From: Motacilla alba alba
Lineage: Eukaryota; Chordata; Aves; Passeriformes; Motacillidae
Direction: 5' to 3'
Length of the DNA: 64,000 nucleotides
Assembly: GCF_015832195.1 (NCBI RefSeq)
Contig: NC_052030.1
Span: 8,017,439 to 8,081,438 of the forward strand
Part shown: in pieces, positions 13,891 through 27,105 of the stretch
How the letters are laid out: each line of letters opens with the position of its first letter
Position numbering within the stretch: the stretch's first letter is position 1
Notes under the pieces: generated by a model
Told to the model about the DNA's origin: nothing
Seen by the model: the letters and a program-made list of their open reading frames with translations, nothing else
Databases searched by the model: none
Made by a program: the position numbers and the translations under genes

Positions 13891-16800
13891 ATTTCAGCCA
13901 CCTAGGTGAAAATAACACCAGTGTGGACATGCTGAGATGTGCTGGTAGAAAAGAAACTATTATCATTCCTAAAGAGGAAAAGCAAAATACTCATTCTCTG
14001 CAACAGTTTTTTCAGCCAGGGCTCCTGCTGGGTTTATGTTGTTTTTGTTGTTGTTTCTTCTCCATTTTCATTAAAGCTGCTACCATCTCTTATTTCTGAA
14101 AAAAAAATAAACTTGGATATTTTAGATTAGGCTATGGCAAAGCATCCCTGGAACTCTGAGCAGCCACTGCTGCATGTGGCTGTGTATTGGGGCCTGCAGA
14201 AATAAGAGGGTGACATCTCAGATGGAGCCATGGCACTGCCACCTTCATTCTGAAATCGAGAAAGGGGAAAACTCTGCAGACAGGAGAGTAAGCCAGGGAA
14301 GGCTTCTAGTGCAGTGCCAGTGAAAAGGTGAAGTGTGAGCAAGAAAATCAGAGCATACTCAATAGCACAGCTATAAAAAAAGTAAAATTATGCCCAAATT
14401 CTACTTAGGGATGAAATGTTAAGCAGGGGAAGTGGAAGCAAAACAGGATTGTGTGACTTAGTGAGAGCTCTTGGTCTGTGGGCAGGAGCAAAGTATCTGT
14501 GACTGCTGGTCTTACAAAATCTTAAAAAAGATTTTATTTGACTGAGGTTTTTTTCTCTCTTTTGGTTAAAAGACAGGTTCCCTGACAAAAAGAAGCAGTG
14601 CTTTTCGCTGAGAATTACTTGAGGATTTGTGGCTGTGGAACAATGGATCGATATTTGTTTGCTAAAAGCTTCAGTTAAAGTGGGACAAGAGGAGATTAGC
14701 CCGATGAGCTGCTGGTTGTCCATGGCTATAGATTTCTCCTTGGTAGCTGGAGAGGTTTATCTTGCCCCCCCTGTTCAGAGCTGAGCAGCAACCTGGGACA
14801 GATCGCAGGAATTACAAATAAAAGCTGTAGGTGCCACAGGTGCAATGGCAAAGGAGGACTTCTCCAAGGAGCAGTGTGGGCACCTCAGAACCTCTTTGTG
14901 CCCTGGACAAACTGCCCCTCCTTCAGTCTCTCTTTGCATCAAAAGAAGCCTGAGCAGGCAGAGGTTATGGGCTTAGAGTGAGGTTAATCAGACTTTGTTT
15001 TTATAATTGCTGTGCAGAGATGCCACAGAAACAATGAAAAAGGGTCAGTCTTAAAAGGGTGCATTATTTTTTTATTTGTGGCTGATCCCTTGTGCCCAAA
15101 ACAGAGCTGGGTTTTCTCAGAGCTGGGTTTGCCCAGATGCCAAATACCAGCTCTAGGGGTTTGACAAATTGACACTTGCTACAAATTGCTCAAAGATCCA
15201 CTAAAATCAGGAAGGCTTCGGCTGAACACAGAGGTTTAACCTCGTGGCTCAGACTGTGGGAGATAAGGCAGGATGTGATTTCCTCTGAGATTCAGGAGTG
15301 TTCAGGTTGCAGTGAGCCATGCAGTGTTTTTAATCTGAGTTTTTCAATGCCATACAGTTAGGTCATTTTTATACCAGTTGGATTTGTTCCAGTGTTTGTT
15401 TGTTTTTCAGCAGGGAATGCCAGGACATAATGTGGGGTTTTTTTCAGTGACGTGGATGTATTAACCAGAAGTGTCTAATTATCTTTATTGATTAACCTTA
15501 TCTTATAAAGAAGTAGTCACTCAGTAGAGCAGTCCATATCCTGTACACTGCAGAAAGAGAAAATGATTAATTTACTCCCTGGGTTGTACTGCTCTGTATG
15601 CTGTGAGAGTAAGTGATGGATAAAGGACAGCCTGCACTGTCTTGGGTCAGAACAGTAGGTCAGAGTCATTATTTACCTTTTGAATGTAGAGTAAGAATTT
15701 CCTCTTTTTGCAAATCATGATCCCAATTCACTTGTGTACAGGGAGAGGCAGAAGTGGGACACACACCTGTGTTCTGCATGGATCTGTGTATTTATAGAGC
15801 TGCACTTACAGCAGGTCTGAGGGAGACGTGGAGGGAAATAGGACCTGGGATTTCTGAGATTAATTAGAAAAGCTTTCTGTTAAAAGTCCAGAGAGCTTTA
15901 CTGTTCATTTCTTTCTTTCAAAATTTTTCTTTCTTTTTTTTTCAAACATTTCTTTCAAACTGTCTTCCTCTGTGAAGCCCACAAAAAATGACCACAGCCA
16001 GAGTTCATTTTTGCTTACTTTTTATGTCAGCCAGTAACACCTTGCTTTCCTCCTTGTGATCCACCCCTTTTTAGTCTGATGATATGGTTGGAGCTCCTGC
16101 TTTGGTCTGTGAGTTTTTAGTGCAGTAAGATCCTGATGTGTTGTGAAGGATACTAAAAGCAGATTAATGACACAACCTGACCTTTATCCAGGTTTCTGTA
16201 CAGTGTGTGTATGGGTCTGGGTGGTGTGTGGGTACATTGTGGTTTCTATTTCCATCTGGAGATGCCTTACAAACATCAGGCAGGAATGCTCATCCTGCGT
16301 TGTAGTATATTGCTACGTTTATTGCAATGGAAACAAAGTTTAAAAAGCAATAACCCCAAAAAATCCCAGAAACAAAAAGGTTAACCCAAGAATTTTCTAT
16401 CAGTGCCTTGTGGGTCAAGAGAGCTGAAGGTTTCACAGCTTTCTTTGTTGTGTTTTTCTGCCTCCCTGGTGGTTTGTCTTCTTCTCCAATGTGTCTCAGG
16501 TTTAGTTTCATTCTCTGCAAAACACAGATTCTCTTCTAGGTATTCCCTATTCTCAGGTTTCATTCTTCCTTTTGTGATCCTGTTTTTGTCCTAGAGGCAG
16601 CCTTACTCCTGTTGATGTCTACAATGGAGTTATCTTCTTCTTTTGTTATTTTGCCTCCTTTACACACGAGGGAGAGCTTCCTCTCTCCTGCAGCCCATCA
16701 AGCCAGGCCCCTCCACTGTGATAATCAGATTTCCTCCTGCTGCCATCCCTCTCCCATTCCCAAATCACTGCTCCCTTCCACTTCAGCAGGATGTACTGCA

Positions 16801-19800
16801 ACCACTGCTTCTAAAAGTGCTGCATTGCCCTTCATGCTGAAGCAGCTTCCCACTCTCTCCTGTGTCTGTAATCACTCACCTGCCTCCAAAGGAGCTCTGG
16901 TGTCCCTTGCTGCCCAGAAAAACGGGCTCCCCTTGATCTTTGGGGCTCTGAGTGTTCCCATAGCATCCCAAATCATCCTGAGGGATGCTGAATACATTCC
17001 TGCCTATCCTTCTGAAAAGGCTGGATGAAATCATCTTCTGATGAGTCAGATGCTTCTTGCTATTTGTAATACAAATGTAACTGAGTCAATTTTGCCTTTG
17101 AGTACTTTCACTTTTATGACATCCCACTTAATATGCTGACATTTTGACCCATGCTGTAGTTAAAAAAATCTAAATCAAAAAACAACCCAGTGATTTTATG
17201 TGGGTTTTTAGGGTTTTTGAGGATACTGCTCACTAGTGATTTTCCATATTCTGGGAGCTGATGACTTTAGACATGTTCAGAGAGTTGCCTGTCCTTACAG
17301 CAAACCTGATGCCTGCTTAGCAACTTCTGTCTGTTGTCCAGAGTACCTATTTTTGTCTCTAAAGGACATGAACTCAGTGCTCAAAAATAAATTTCCTCCT
17401 GGATATAGCCCCGACTTTTATGATTTCTAGCAGAGTCCTACTCATATATTTTTAATTTAGTTTTTACATTATGTTTATTTCAATTATACAAGTGTAAGAT
17501 TATGAGATTGAATGATAAAGTAATAAAAGGAGGTTTGCATTTATCACAGATTCTGTATCCTGCACAGAGCTATTTTTCTGTCAGTCAGATCTTGTTTGCC
17601 CTGCTGACATGAGCAGTAGCACTCTTGTAGCCAAGGAAGAGTAGGAATTTGCTTTCTATGGGGAGAAAAGCAAACCTGAGCAGCATTGCTGGTAGAAAAT
17701 TCTGCTGGTTTGAAATCTTCTGGTTACGAAAGGCAGCTGGGGTTTGTTCTTCAGACATTAAAAGGGAGAGGTTTTTTAGGTTTCATCTTCTGTTTTCCAA
17801 ATTTAACCCACAACATTTATTTTAGATGATTGTATCACACAGTATAAAGTAAACTTGTGCTAGATTAAAAGCCATTTTATGGAGTTTACACTTTGCTGGT
17901 TTTACAGAGTAGCATAAAACATAAAGGTATCTTGGGATTTTTTGTTCCTCCACAAGAAATGGAGGATGTTTTGCTAGCTGCTTGAAAATGGAATACCAGA
18001 ATGTGTGTTAGTGGAAAATAACCACTTTGATCATGTTAATGCTGCTCTGTGGGGCAGATTCTGCCTCATGAGGGCAACCTTAAATTTTGGTACGATTGAA
18101 ATAATTATGTTCAGTTACAATTTGTAATCCAGGGTTTAATTTAATCCACATATAAAACGTGTACTTTGTCTTCATCTTCGCTATCCAGCTGTTAAATGGA
18201 ACAGAGGGGAAGCATTTATCACTGAGAAAATTTGTTTTTTAGAAGTTTGTATTATAGCTTTGCTTCCATCAAGTTCTGTAAAACAAGGGCATTCATTAGT
18301 GTCAGGAATGTGCCTGGATAATCAACACACACACAAGTTTACTGCTTTTCTTTCCACATTTTTCCAAAGGCACTCAGGATGGGGAGGTGCCTTGTGGAGG
18401 TTTCCCCGTTCATCCTCAGGCTCATCTATGTCCACACAGCAGCTGGAGCAGCTGATCCCGTTTCCTCAGCATTCCCCAGCTGGCTTTAGGAAATGTGCAG
18501 TGGGGAAGTGTCAGGCTGAAAACTACATTGTGGAGAGGTATGGTTAAAAAAACGCTTAACTGATCTTTGGGGGAAATGTGAGACCTGGAATGGTGTGAGT
18601 TGTGTTTCAGGGTAGCCCATGAGTGGCATTTACAAAGCAGAAACCTCTAAGTTGTTTCTAAAATAAGTAAATGTGGTTGCAGAGCTATAAGGGCATGTTT
18701 GGAAAACGGCAATTCCTTGTAGTGTCTTTATTTTGTCCCTAATAAAGACTAAGACTGGAGTGTGGGGTTAGACTGGGACACACAGGCAGCAGGCTGAGTT
18801 CCTCCCTCAGATATGACCTGCACTCCTTTGTGAATTTTGCTGTTCAGCTTGATAAACTTCTGCAGTTTTTCTATTACACAGGACAAAGCATCACTATTGA
18901 TTTTTACAGCCTGATGAATTTTATTTCTGTTCTCTTGCAAAATCAGCACAAAGGGGAAAAATCACAAATCATTCCACATAACTATGGAAAATTTTCCAGC
19001 TTAATGAAAGCTTTGTACTTACGTCTAAAATTTTAAAAAGCATGTGTGCTACTATTTTTTTCCCTCTGGCAACATCATTGTTTTAAAACAAACTGGTTGC
19101 TAGTTTGGCCATTTGCTGTGTGGAAAATCAAACTGTCATGAGCTATTGCTGGTGCTTTTGATCTGATGAGGGAAACGTGAACACGCAGCTCTGGCTGAGT
19201 GGGCTGGAGGAGAATTGTTGAGCACAACCACTCTGGGTCTCCTCCTCCAGTGAGCCTGCAGACATCAACCCCGAGGTCAGAGCGCTGAATTCTCCTCGTG
19301 AAATCAAGTCAGCAGAAGCTTTGTATTTCAGAAATCTCAAAGCCATATCAATTAGGAGAGACTCTTGCTGACAATCACCCATTGACATTTTGTTGCCTGG
19401 GAAAGTTTGGGGAAGGCTGACTTGAGCATTTCACTGGGTAAGGGGAAATTTTTTCTCTGCTTCATATAAATATATCAGGTATTCAAGAGCAATATAGCCA
19501 CAGGAAAGAGTTTTTCTTCCTTTCTCCTAGACTATAGACCTATTTTTGAAGTGGATTTAAAGACAAGAGGAAAAACCTTTCCAAACTATAAATTAGTGGC
19601 TCAAATATTTCTAAATTAAATTGGAACAGCGTCTGTGGTGTTTTGTTATCTTTTGCCATACAGAGCTGTCTTTGAAAGGGGAAAAAGCTTAGTAAAAAGT
19701 AATTTCAGAGCCTTGACTGCTTTTTGATTACAATTCAGGATTACTGTTTTAATCACTGCTTATCAAGTAATACCACAAACCTCAGAGCATGACCATCTTT

Positions 19801-22672
19801 CTCAGGGGAACCCAGATTTAAAAGCCAATTTCCAGCAATCCTTCCTCTTTCTTCCAAACTCCTCCAACAAATATGGAGGGATAATAATCTGTGATATTAC
19901 AAGAGACCCTAAGCAATGCATGAAACTCTGTGTTCTCAGATTCCTTCGGAGTTGTCCTTATTGTTGGAGAAGTGGAAATACTGGTGTAAGTCTGAGCGTG
20001 CTCTTCATTCAAGGCAGCCTCCACTGGGGTGCAGGATCTCACACACTCACCCTTTCCCAGGCAGATGACAAATTTGACACACACAAACACGTCCAGATGG
20101 AGCCATGAGCATGTTTCCAGGGCAGGTCTGAAACGTGTGCCTCGTATCTGTGTGCAAAGCACTGCTGCAAAATGGCTTCATGCACCAACCAAAGTTCTTG
20201 CAAAGATGTGGATGAGCAGCCACGAGAGATACTGGAGCTAAAAGATGGATTTTAACTCAAAGTTACTGATATTGCATGGCTTTCCCATGGCTGGAGATGG
20301 GTGAAGCAGAGCGAAGGAAAAGGGAGTCCTTTTTTTCTGCAGTGCATTGAGGTGTTTGCAAGGGGAAAGACCCTTCTGTAAAATTTAAGCAGGTGTTCAG
20401 TGAGGATCTGAAGTGGCCAAGATCAACTCTGGAGCTGTTGTGTTTGTCCTGTGACACTGTCTCACAGTGGAGCACCATGAGTCTCTCTGCAGGATCCCTG
20501 GTATGTCTTAGTTCCTCCAGATAAATATTGCTGCTCTTTCTAAAAGAGAAGACAAAGCCTCCCTCCTCCCTCCAGAAAGCTGGCATCTAATGAAGGTAAT
20601 CAGATTCCCCCTGGCCACAATTAACTTTTCTCTGAGTTTTCAGATGCTGCTCAGTGATGCTGGGGATGGAATAGGACCAGTGGATCTTTACATTTCTTCT
20701 CTGTAGGGAGCAGGTTGTGACCTGATCAGAGATGATGCAATTTTTATCAGCGTTGCTCTTTGCCACAAGGCTTGGAATGTGCTGCTACCTAAGGGGCCTC
20801 CAGGGCTGGGTCTATGCAAGAGGTAATTTACATCTGGTACAGGAGCTTGTGGACAGTGCTTGGAGTGTTCAAGACAGTCAGGAAGGCAGTGGAGGAAGGC
20901 AGTGTTCTCTCCAGGCTGGTGTTCCTGTGAAAAGAGCACTTATAAACAAATCCCTGCTTTTGTTTGTTTGGGTTTGGGTTTCTGTGTGTTATATCCACAA
21001 AGAGAGTTTTGAGTGAGGCACTGAGTAGTGCTAATGAATTGATAAACGGCTGGAAGGGATAAATTGGTGTACATCCATCTTCCTGGAGTAACAGAGAGCT
21101 CCCACTACCGCTGTGCACATCCAGGTTTTACCTACAAGTGACCAGAAGTGTTCCATGAGTCAGAGTAGAGACAATTACAAAATCTCCACAAAATATTCTT
21201 TCAAAGGGAAGTGAACTCCCTTACCTGTGGGTCATCAGTCACAGTAAAACTGGCAGGGAATTACAGTCTGGAAGTCCTGAGCTTGTCTGTGTGGTAGCCA
21301 ACTGAGATGTCTCTGGTACAGGAGCCCAGCATTCTATCCCTGCTTGTTTCTGCTTGTAAAATTAACATCATCTTCGTCTGCTCTTTCTGCCAGCCTAAAT
21401 CAATGTGCCAGCCAGCTCTAAAAATATAAAAAACAAAACCCTCCACCCTGTGTAGAAAATACATCAATGCCAGCAGCTCCTACACATGAATGAGCCTCAG
21501 CAAGCAAACCACTGTGCATGGGTGGCAGAGGAGGAGAAAAACAAAGAATTGATAAAGAAATATATTTCACTTTTAGGCTTCTAAGACATTGGCTTAAAAA
21601 CAACAAAGAGAGAAAATAAACCAGTCATTTTTTTAAATCATGAAAAATACACTGACAGGGGCCTGTGAGATTAAGTAGTTTAAGGGTGGGGGAGGTTGTC
21701 TGCAGAGGCAGACAGAAGGCTTAGGCCTGGGAATTATTTCCAGTTATTCTCCTGTGGTTCTAGTCATGTTCCTCAAATATGCATTGACCTTAATATCTCT
21801 AAAAGCATGATTCCTGAACCTCTTACTGCTTGTAGTGTTCAGCTAAGGTTTTGGATAGGTGTGCTAAACTCCTTTGTTTTTACAGGAACTCCTGTATTTT
21901 ACAGGAAATGGTCTCTCTTGTTTCGTCATTTGAGATGCCAAAGCAAAACTGCCTTGAAATTCAAATGGTTTGCTGGTAATTATGAGACAGGGCAGAGGAT
22001 TTCCCTCTGGTGAGACAGCAGAGTCAATTTGCTCACAAGTGAACACAGTCAAGAGACTCTTGATACTGACCTGGAGCCTGTCAAAAACGAAGCAGAGCTT
22101 CAGGACAGAGATGATGCAGGTGGGAGATTACCTGAAAATGCTGGGGCAAAAGACATATTTTGGCATGTGCTTTGTGGGGGCAGAACATTCACTGTGTCAG
22201 AAAAGAAAAAGTGGAGGCAAAAGGTTTTGATTGTTGACACCAGTTCTGCCAGAAATAACCTGAAAAAAATGGTTCATTCTTTCTGCAGAGTATGTTGTGT
22301 TCAACATGAACACAGTATTTTATGAAACAGGAGCACTGGCTGGCTGCTTGACTTGAAAGGGAGCTGTTAACAAGTCTAGGTTTTCATCAGGAAGGTGTAA
22401 AAAGAAATCCTGATACTTTTTGTGGCATCATTTCTGTGAGTCTGAATGTGCTGAACGACAGGGCCTGCCATGAGGGCCCACTTGCATCTTCATGTTTGTG
22501 TCTGCAAACCCTGCTGCACAAACACAGCTCCCTATAGCAGCTGGCTGCTTTCCTACCCTCCCACAGAGGTCAGATATTCCTGCTTTCCTGCAGTGCAGGT
22601 GATGTACTGAGGCAGAAATATAGGGACAAGTATATAAAATCTTGAACTCATCCTGAGACCCGCATCCATTTG
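13891..22672. other. Intergenic, no gene recognised
   Basis: Unremarkable AT-rich DNA with short pyrimidine-rich runs (for example 15,900-15,960, ctttcttt-type). The open frames (longest 138 codons at 16,612) show no recognisable domain and are Ser/Pro/Leu-rich as expected from translated non-coding DNA. Confidence 0.75.
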
Positions 22673-22909
22673 CTGGTGGATTTTGGAAGCACTGCACTCC
22701 CAGCTGCAGGTGCTGGTGGATTTGGAAGTGCTGCACTCCCAGCTGCAGGTCTGGTGGATTTTGGAAGTGCTGCACTCCCAGCTGCAGGTGCTGGTGGATT
22801 TTGGAAGCACTGCACTCCCAGCTGCAGGTGCTGGTGGATTTTGGAAGCACTGCACTCCCAGCTGCAGGTGCTGGTGGATTTGGAAGTGCTGCACTCCCAG
22901 CTGCAGGTG
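22673..22909 (+). repeat. Minisatellite: six tandem units of 38-40 bp
   Basis: Six units of 40, 38, 40, 40, 40 and 39 bp. Each begins ctggtggatt, continues tggaagcac or tggaagtgc, and ends actcccagctgcaggt(g). Two sub-types alternate (long T-run with 'gcac', short T-run with 'gtgc', plus one hybrid), which shows unit shuffling by unequal exchange. No unit holds a stop in any frame and the length is not a multiple of three, so long open frames appear on both strands; they are not genes. Each unit contains CAGCTG, and most also CAGGTG, both E-box hexamers. Confidence 0.95.
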
Positions 22910-23914
22910 CCCATCTGCATCTTCAGAGGTCTCAATGCTGCTTTGGACCTACTGCTGGGGATCTGGCCAGACCACAGCATTGGTTCCTGGCCTGCGGGAG
23001 TCTCAAACGTGAGACTGGAAATGCCAGCCTCGTTAGAGACATTGAGGGATAAGGCAGTGGCATGTGCACGTGGCCAGGGAGGGAGGAAGGGGGCATCAGG
23101 GGACTCAGGTGCATCTTTCAATTTCTTGGTGAAGAATAGTGTCCATGAGAAGCTAAGTTTTGAGGGCTTCCTCACCCTGCACGGGCACAGATGTTCTGGC
23201 CTTGCCTCCACTGTGTTCTTGCAGTGTGAGAACATGAGGACAGGGGAGGGTTGCCATGTCTGCCTGGTGTATTGCTCACCAGGAACATGTTTGATTTATT
23301 TTGCTGTGTAGGTTTTTTTCCCCATGCATCCATAGAAAACATGGAATAAATGACATAGACTGACTGAAATCGTGTCTCCCAAGCCTCCTCTGAAAACTTA
23401 ATTAAACCCACAGGGTCTTGTTTGGGGGTAGAAAAACAGCAGGATATGGTACTGAAGACCAGTAAATAAATTGTTGATGCTCCTTGCTACTTCAATTGTG
23501 CTTCTAGGGATGTGAAAAAAGTAAAAATCTATTATTTCTGCCTGACTATTCTATCATTACCACCTTCTTTTTGTTTTATCCATGACTTCCTGTTGAAGAA
23601 AACTGCGCTGGGGAAAAGGGAGTTTTTAAAGGTTGGACTTAGGCTCATAAATATACAGGCAGCTTCTCTGCTGAGCCTGAAATTCGTTGCTGCTATTTTT
23701 CATCCAACAGATCTCATCTTACAGGCTGAACTGGAGACTTTGGATGTGGTTTGGAATGCTAACGTGACTTTATGTGACACTGGGACACAGTGGCTATGTG
23801 GGGGACAGAACCCAGTGACCTCTGTAGTAAAGCTTAGCATGCACAGCCCATTAACCACCCTTAATCCTTATCCCTGTGTTTGGTAACTTATCTGTTCCAG
23901 GAAATTGTGGTTTA

Positions 23915-24020
23915 TATTTTCAGTGATCTATTGAAGTAAGACCCCAGGTGAACAACTGGGGTACAGTGACCTGGTCAAGGTCACATGGAAATCTGTGCTG
24001 GAGCAGGGACCTGGAATGCT
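23915..24020 (+). mobile_element. Possible ancient MIR/CORE-type SINE remnant
   Basis: The words 'cagtgacctggtcaaggtca', 'cacatgg', 'ctgtgctggagcagggacctgg' follow the order of the conserved MIR core (…gtgacttgcccaaggtcacac…ggcagagc.ggga…). The match is by memory only, with gaps before it, and coincidence is possible. If real it is a very old amniote-wide insertion. Confidence 0.4.
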
Positions 24021-27000
24021 TTTTCCATTGGATTAGTAATGGATGGGGCTGAAAGAGAAGTATGTGCCCCTGTCAGATCCAGGCAGCAAGCAGAATGCAG
24101 GAACATGGAAGAAATGACAATAAATCTGTGTAATGAGCTGTTGGATTCTACTCTTTTCTGATTTAGAGATGGGGTAACTGACAAGTGTTTTTTAAAACCT
24201 TTTATTCCATTTTCAGTCTCATGTGAAGGGTGAGACAATACAGGTGTTATAATTCATGCTATTACAATCAGAAGTTGCTTATTTCCTAATTACAACACAT
24301 TATAAATGTTTCTTGGCCTATCAGCTTTAGTCACACCATGCTGTAAATGCCTTAAAGCCAATCATCTAAAATTGCCTCTTGTGGGTCCTGCTACAATGCA
24401 TCTTTCATAGTTCTACTTCTCCAAAGTATCTAGTCTTATTTGCAAAGCCATCCTTTGAAACTCGTTTCTAGTTCTATTTCTCTCTCAACAATGTCTGTTC
24501 TATTTCATGACATTTCTAAGGCAGCAGTTCTTATTCTATGTTCAGCAGATCTTATTCTATAACATTTCTAATTTACCATTTCTTATCTCAAAGTTTACAT
24601 ACAGATGCATATTATGTAAGTCTTCTGTCAATTTTAGAAATTCTCCACAAATGCATTTCCCACACCGAGCAAGAGAGGCACTTGAGATCCTGGCAGCCAC
24701 AGGAAAGACTGAAAATTTTATCCTGGGCCTGCCCTTCCTGCTTCCTCAGTGGTGACAACGTCTGGAAATGGCTGCTGCAGTGGTGTTTGCAGTCTTCACC
24801 TCTTCTGTGAATGATGTATCAGCCTAATAAACAGTGGAGAAGAGGAAGTGCCAATTCCAGAAGTGCTCCACAGCAGTGTCCATGCCCGTGGGCCATGGCC
24901 AGGCTACAGCCCCTCGTGGGGAGCCTCAGCAGGACATGGGCTGGCACAGATGGGGACAGGATTCCTGAGCACTTCATGTCTGGGCACAAAGCCCTCTGGC
25001 TGATCACCTTTAATCTGCCACTGTGAGGGGAAAGGAGCCCAAGTTCTGCTGCTGTGTAGGAGCAGCCAGACAGATTGAGCAGAGAGCAAACTCTCCTGCA
25101 GGGCCTTGTTGATGCAGTGGCTCAATCCTGCCTTCATATATGTAGACATTAATGGAAAGATGCTGTGGAGTGGCCTTTTTGGACACTGGTTATAAAACAG
25201 GATGGTTAGATTCAGTCTAAATAATTGCTGTGTTTTCTTCTTCTGTTTAATGAAATTGGAGAAGAGGAAACTTCACAACTTCTGTCTTACATGTAAGAAT
25301 TTCCCTCCACATTTCTCTTCAGGGCCTTTCCTTTCAATGGTGTAAGTACAAGTGGAGGACATGCAGTTCTTGCTGTTGTTACATGGAAATGAATAATGGT
25401 TTTTGGGCAAAGACCAAACTTGGTTTCCAGAAGGCTGCTCCTCCCTGACCATTCATCTATGTGATATAAAACAAACCCAAAATATACAGGAGGAAAAAAG
25501 GGACTGCTTAGTATTCAGAGCTTGAAATACATTTAACAACATTGCCCTCACCTAGGAACTAAATTATTTCTTCAAAAACTGTACAGAGAACACTTGGCTT
25601 TCAATTTACAGCATGGTCTGTTGGAACACACTGCAGTGTCAAGTGTGCTGTGGCAGGATTGCTGAGCTTGTACCAGTAAAGGCCCTGCACAGCCCCTTGC
25701 AGCTCTGCCATGTCAGAGGGTGTGTTGGAGATTCAGATCAGGAGGCAGACTTTCTGATGCTTTTTCCAGAGTTGTTACTGCTCCTGGAGGATGAATGCTC
25801 TGAGAGAGAAGATGAAGGGCTCAGAGCCCTGTGGTTTAAGCAGATGTTCTTCAGGCTTTGTGCCTGAGTTTATTGGCTGAACTAGTTAATGCATGCCTTG
25901 GTTCCTGCTTTTTAAACAGGGATAACCCAGCCCTCTTTTAGACCTTTTCTCCAGACCAAATAGGTTGCACATTCTCAGTTCCACAAACAGGAATTACAGG
26001 GCTTTAATGTGTTTGAGTGAGGCTAAGACTCACAAAGGCTGGTCTGGAAGAGCCACAACTGCACATGACGACAAAACTTTGTGCTTCACCAGGACTGAAA
26101 GAGTTGTGGAGAGTCCTCTGAAGTTCCCTGCCTTCCTTTGGACAGAGTAGAACATTTTATTATCCCATTTCTAATTTCATCTATTGACTCTTTGGCCTTT
26201 TGCTAATGTTCATCATTCATGAGCAAGCTAGAGTTTGGGAAGTGAGAAGGATTTTCCAGATCTTCATGGGAATGTGTGCTGCCACTTTTATGCTGGAGAA
26301 CTGACCTGGATAATGCTGGGTTCTGTTTCTTTAATGCCACTGGCTTCACTCATTCCTGGACATATGAGGTATTTATTCATTCCAGTTTATTAGAGAAAAA
26401 TTGTGCCTGAAGGCTAATTTCATTAAGACCTTTAGAAGCAGCAAATAGCTCTAGTAAGTTAGTCTCTTAAAAGGAGGAAAAAAGAAAAACAAGGGAATCA
26501 TGCCAAATCTAATTAAATGTAGGGGGGACTTTGTTGTGGGTTTTTTGTTTGGTTGGTTTGCTTTCATTATTTGATCTCTCTTTAGATTCTGAGTCCATTT
26601 TGTTAATGGCACAATGGCTGGCATGTGCCCGTGCTGCCTCTCCTGTGATGGAGGGAGATGTGCAGCGTGAGCATGTGGCAAGAGACCGTGCACAATCCAC
26701 TGGGGGCACAGAGGTTTCCACAGCAATTTTGTGGAAATCCATAACAAATGCATTGTTGGGTTGGTTTATTCCTTCTCTTTCCTGCTGTGTAAAGTATTTG
26801 ATATTCAAATTAAAATGGTGCTTGTTTAGGACAATTCAGTTATAGAATAAGCCTGGTAATTGGTGCCCGTGGGACTGTTTACACTCTGCTTGGTGTAATC
26901 TACTTATGGAAAATTAATGAAAGGCAATTTCCTCCTCCGTTGTAGCTGTTTTAATATGTACACTATGTCGTTTCCTCTTCCAGCTGAAGCTTCAGATGGT

Positions 27001-27039
27001 TGTTTGGGGACAGAAGCTCAGACAAACCAAGGTGCTCCC

Positions 27040-27105
27040 CGGAGAGCCCCTCGGGCTTGCGGGCGGTTTTGGCACGAGAGCCCCGCAGAGCAGCGACTCA
27101 GCACG
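27040..27105. promoter_or_regulatory. Isolated CpG cluster in the gene desert (function unknown)
   Basis: Eight CpG dinucleotides in 66 bases (27,040; 27,052; 27,060; 27,064; 27,075; 27,084; 27,094; 27,104), while the kilobases around it have almost none. A polypyrimidine run ending in 'cttccag' lies about 60 bases upstream (AG at 26,982-26,983), so it could be part of an exon of a non-coding RNA. It could equally be a hypomethylated regulatory element. No protein similarity is recognised in any frame. Confidence 0.35.

Noticed and set aside
13532..13966. 144-codon minus-strand frame rich in Asn, Lys, Thr and Gln
   Set aside because: Translation of the T/G-rich low-complexity tract.
22428..23311. 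Overlapping open frames (up to 213 codons) with repeated Cys/Trp or Gln/Leu/Val motifs on both strands
   Set aside because: They arise from the 38-40 bp minisatellite, which has no stop in any frame and a length not divisible by three, so each protein 'repeat' shifts frame with every unit. No gene context.
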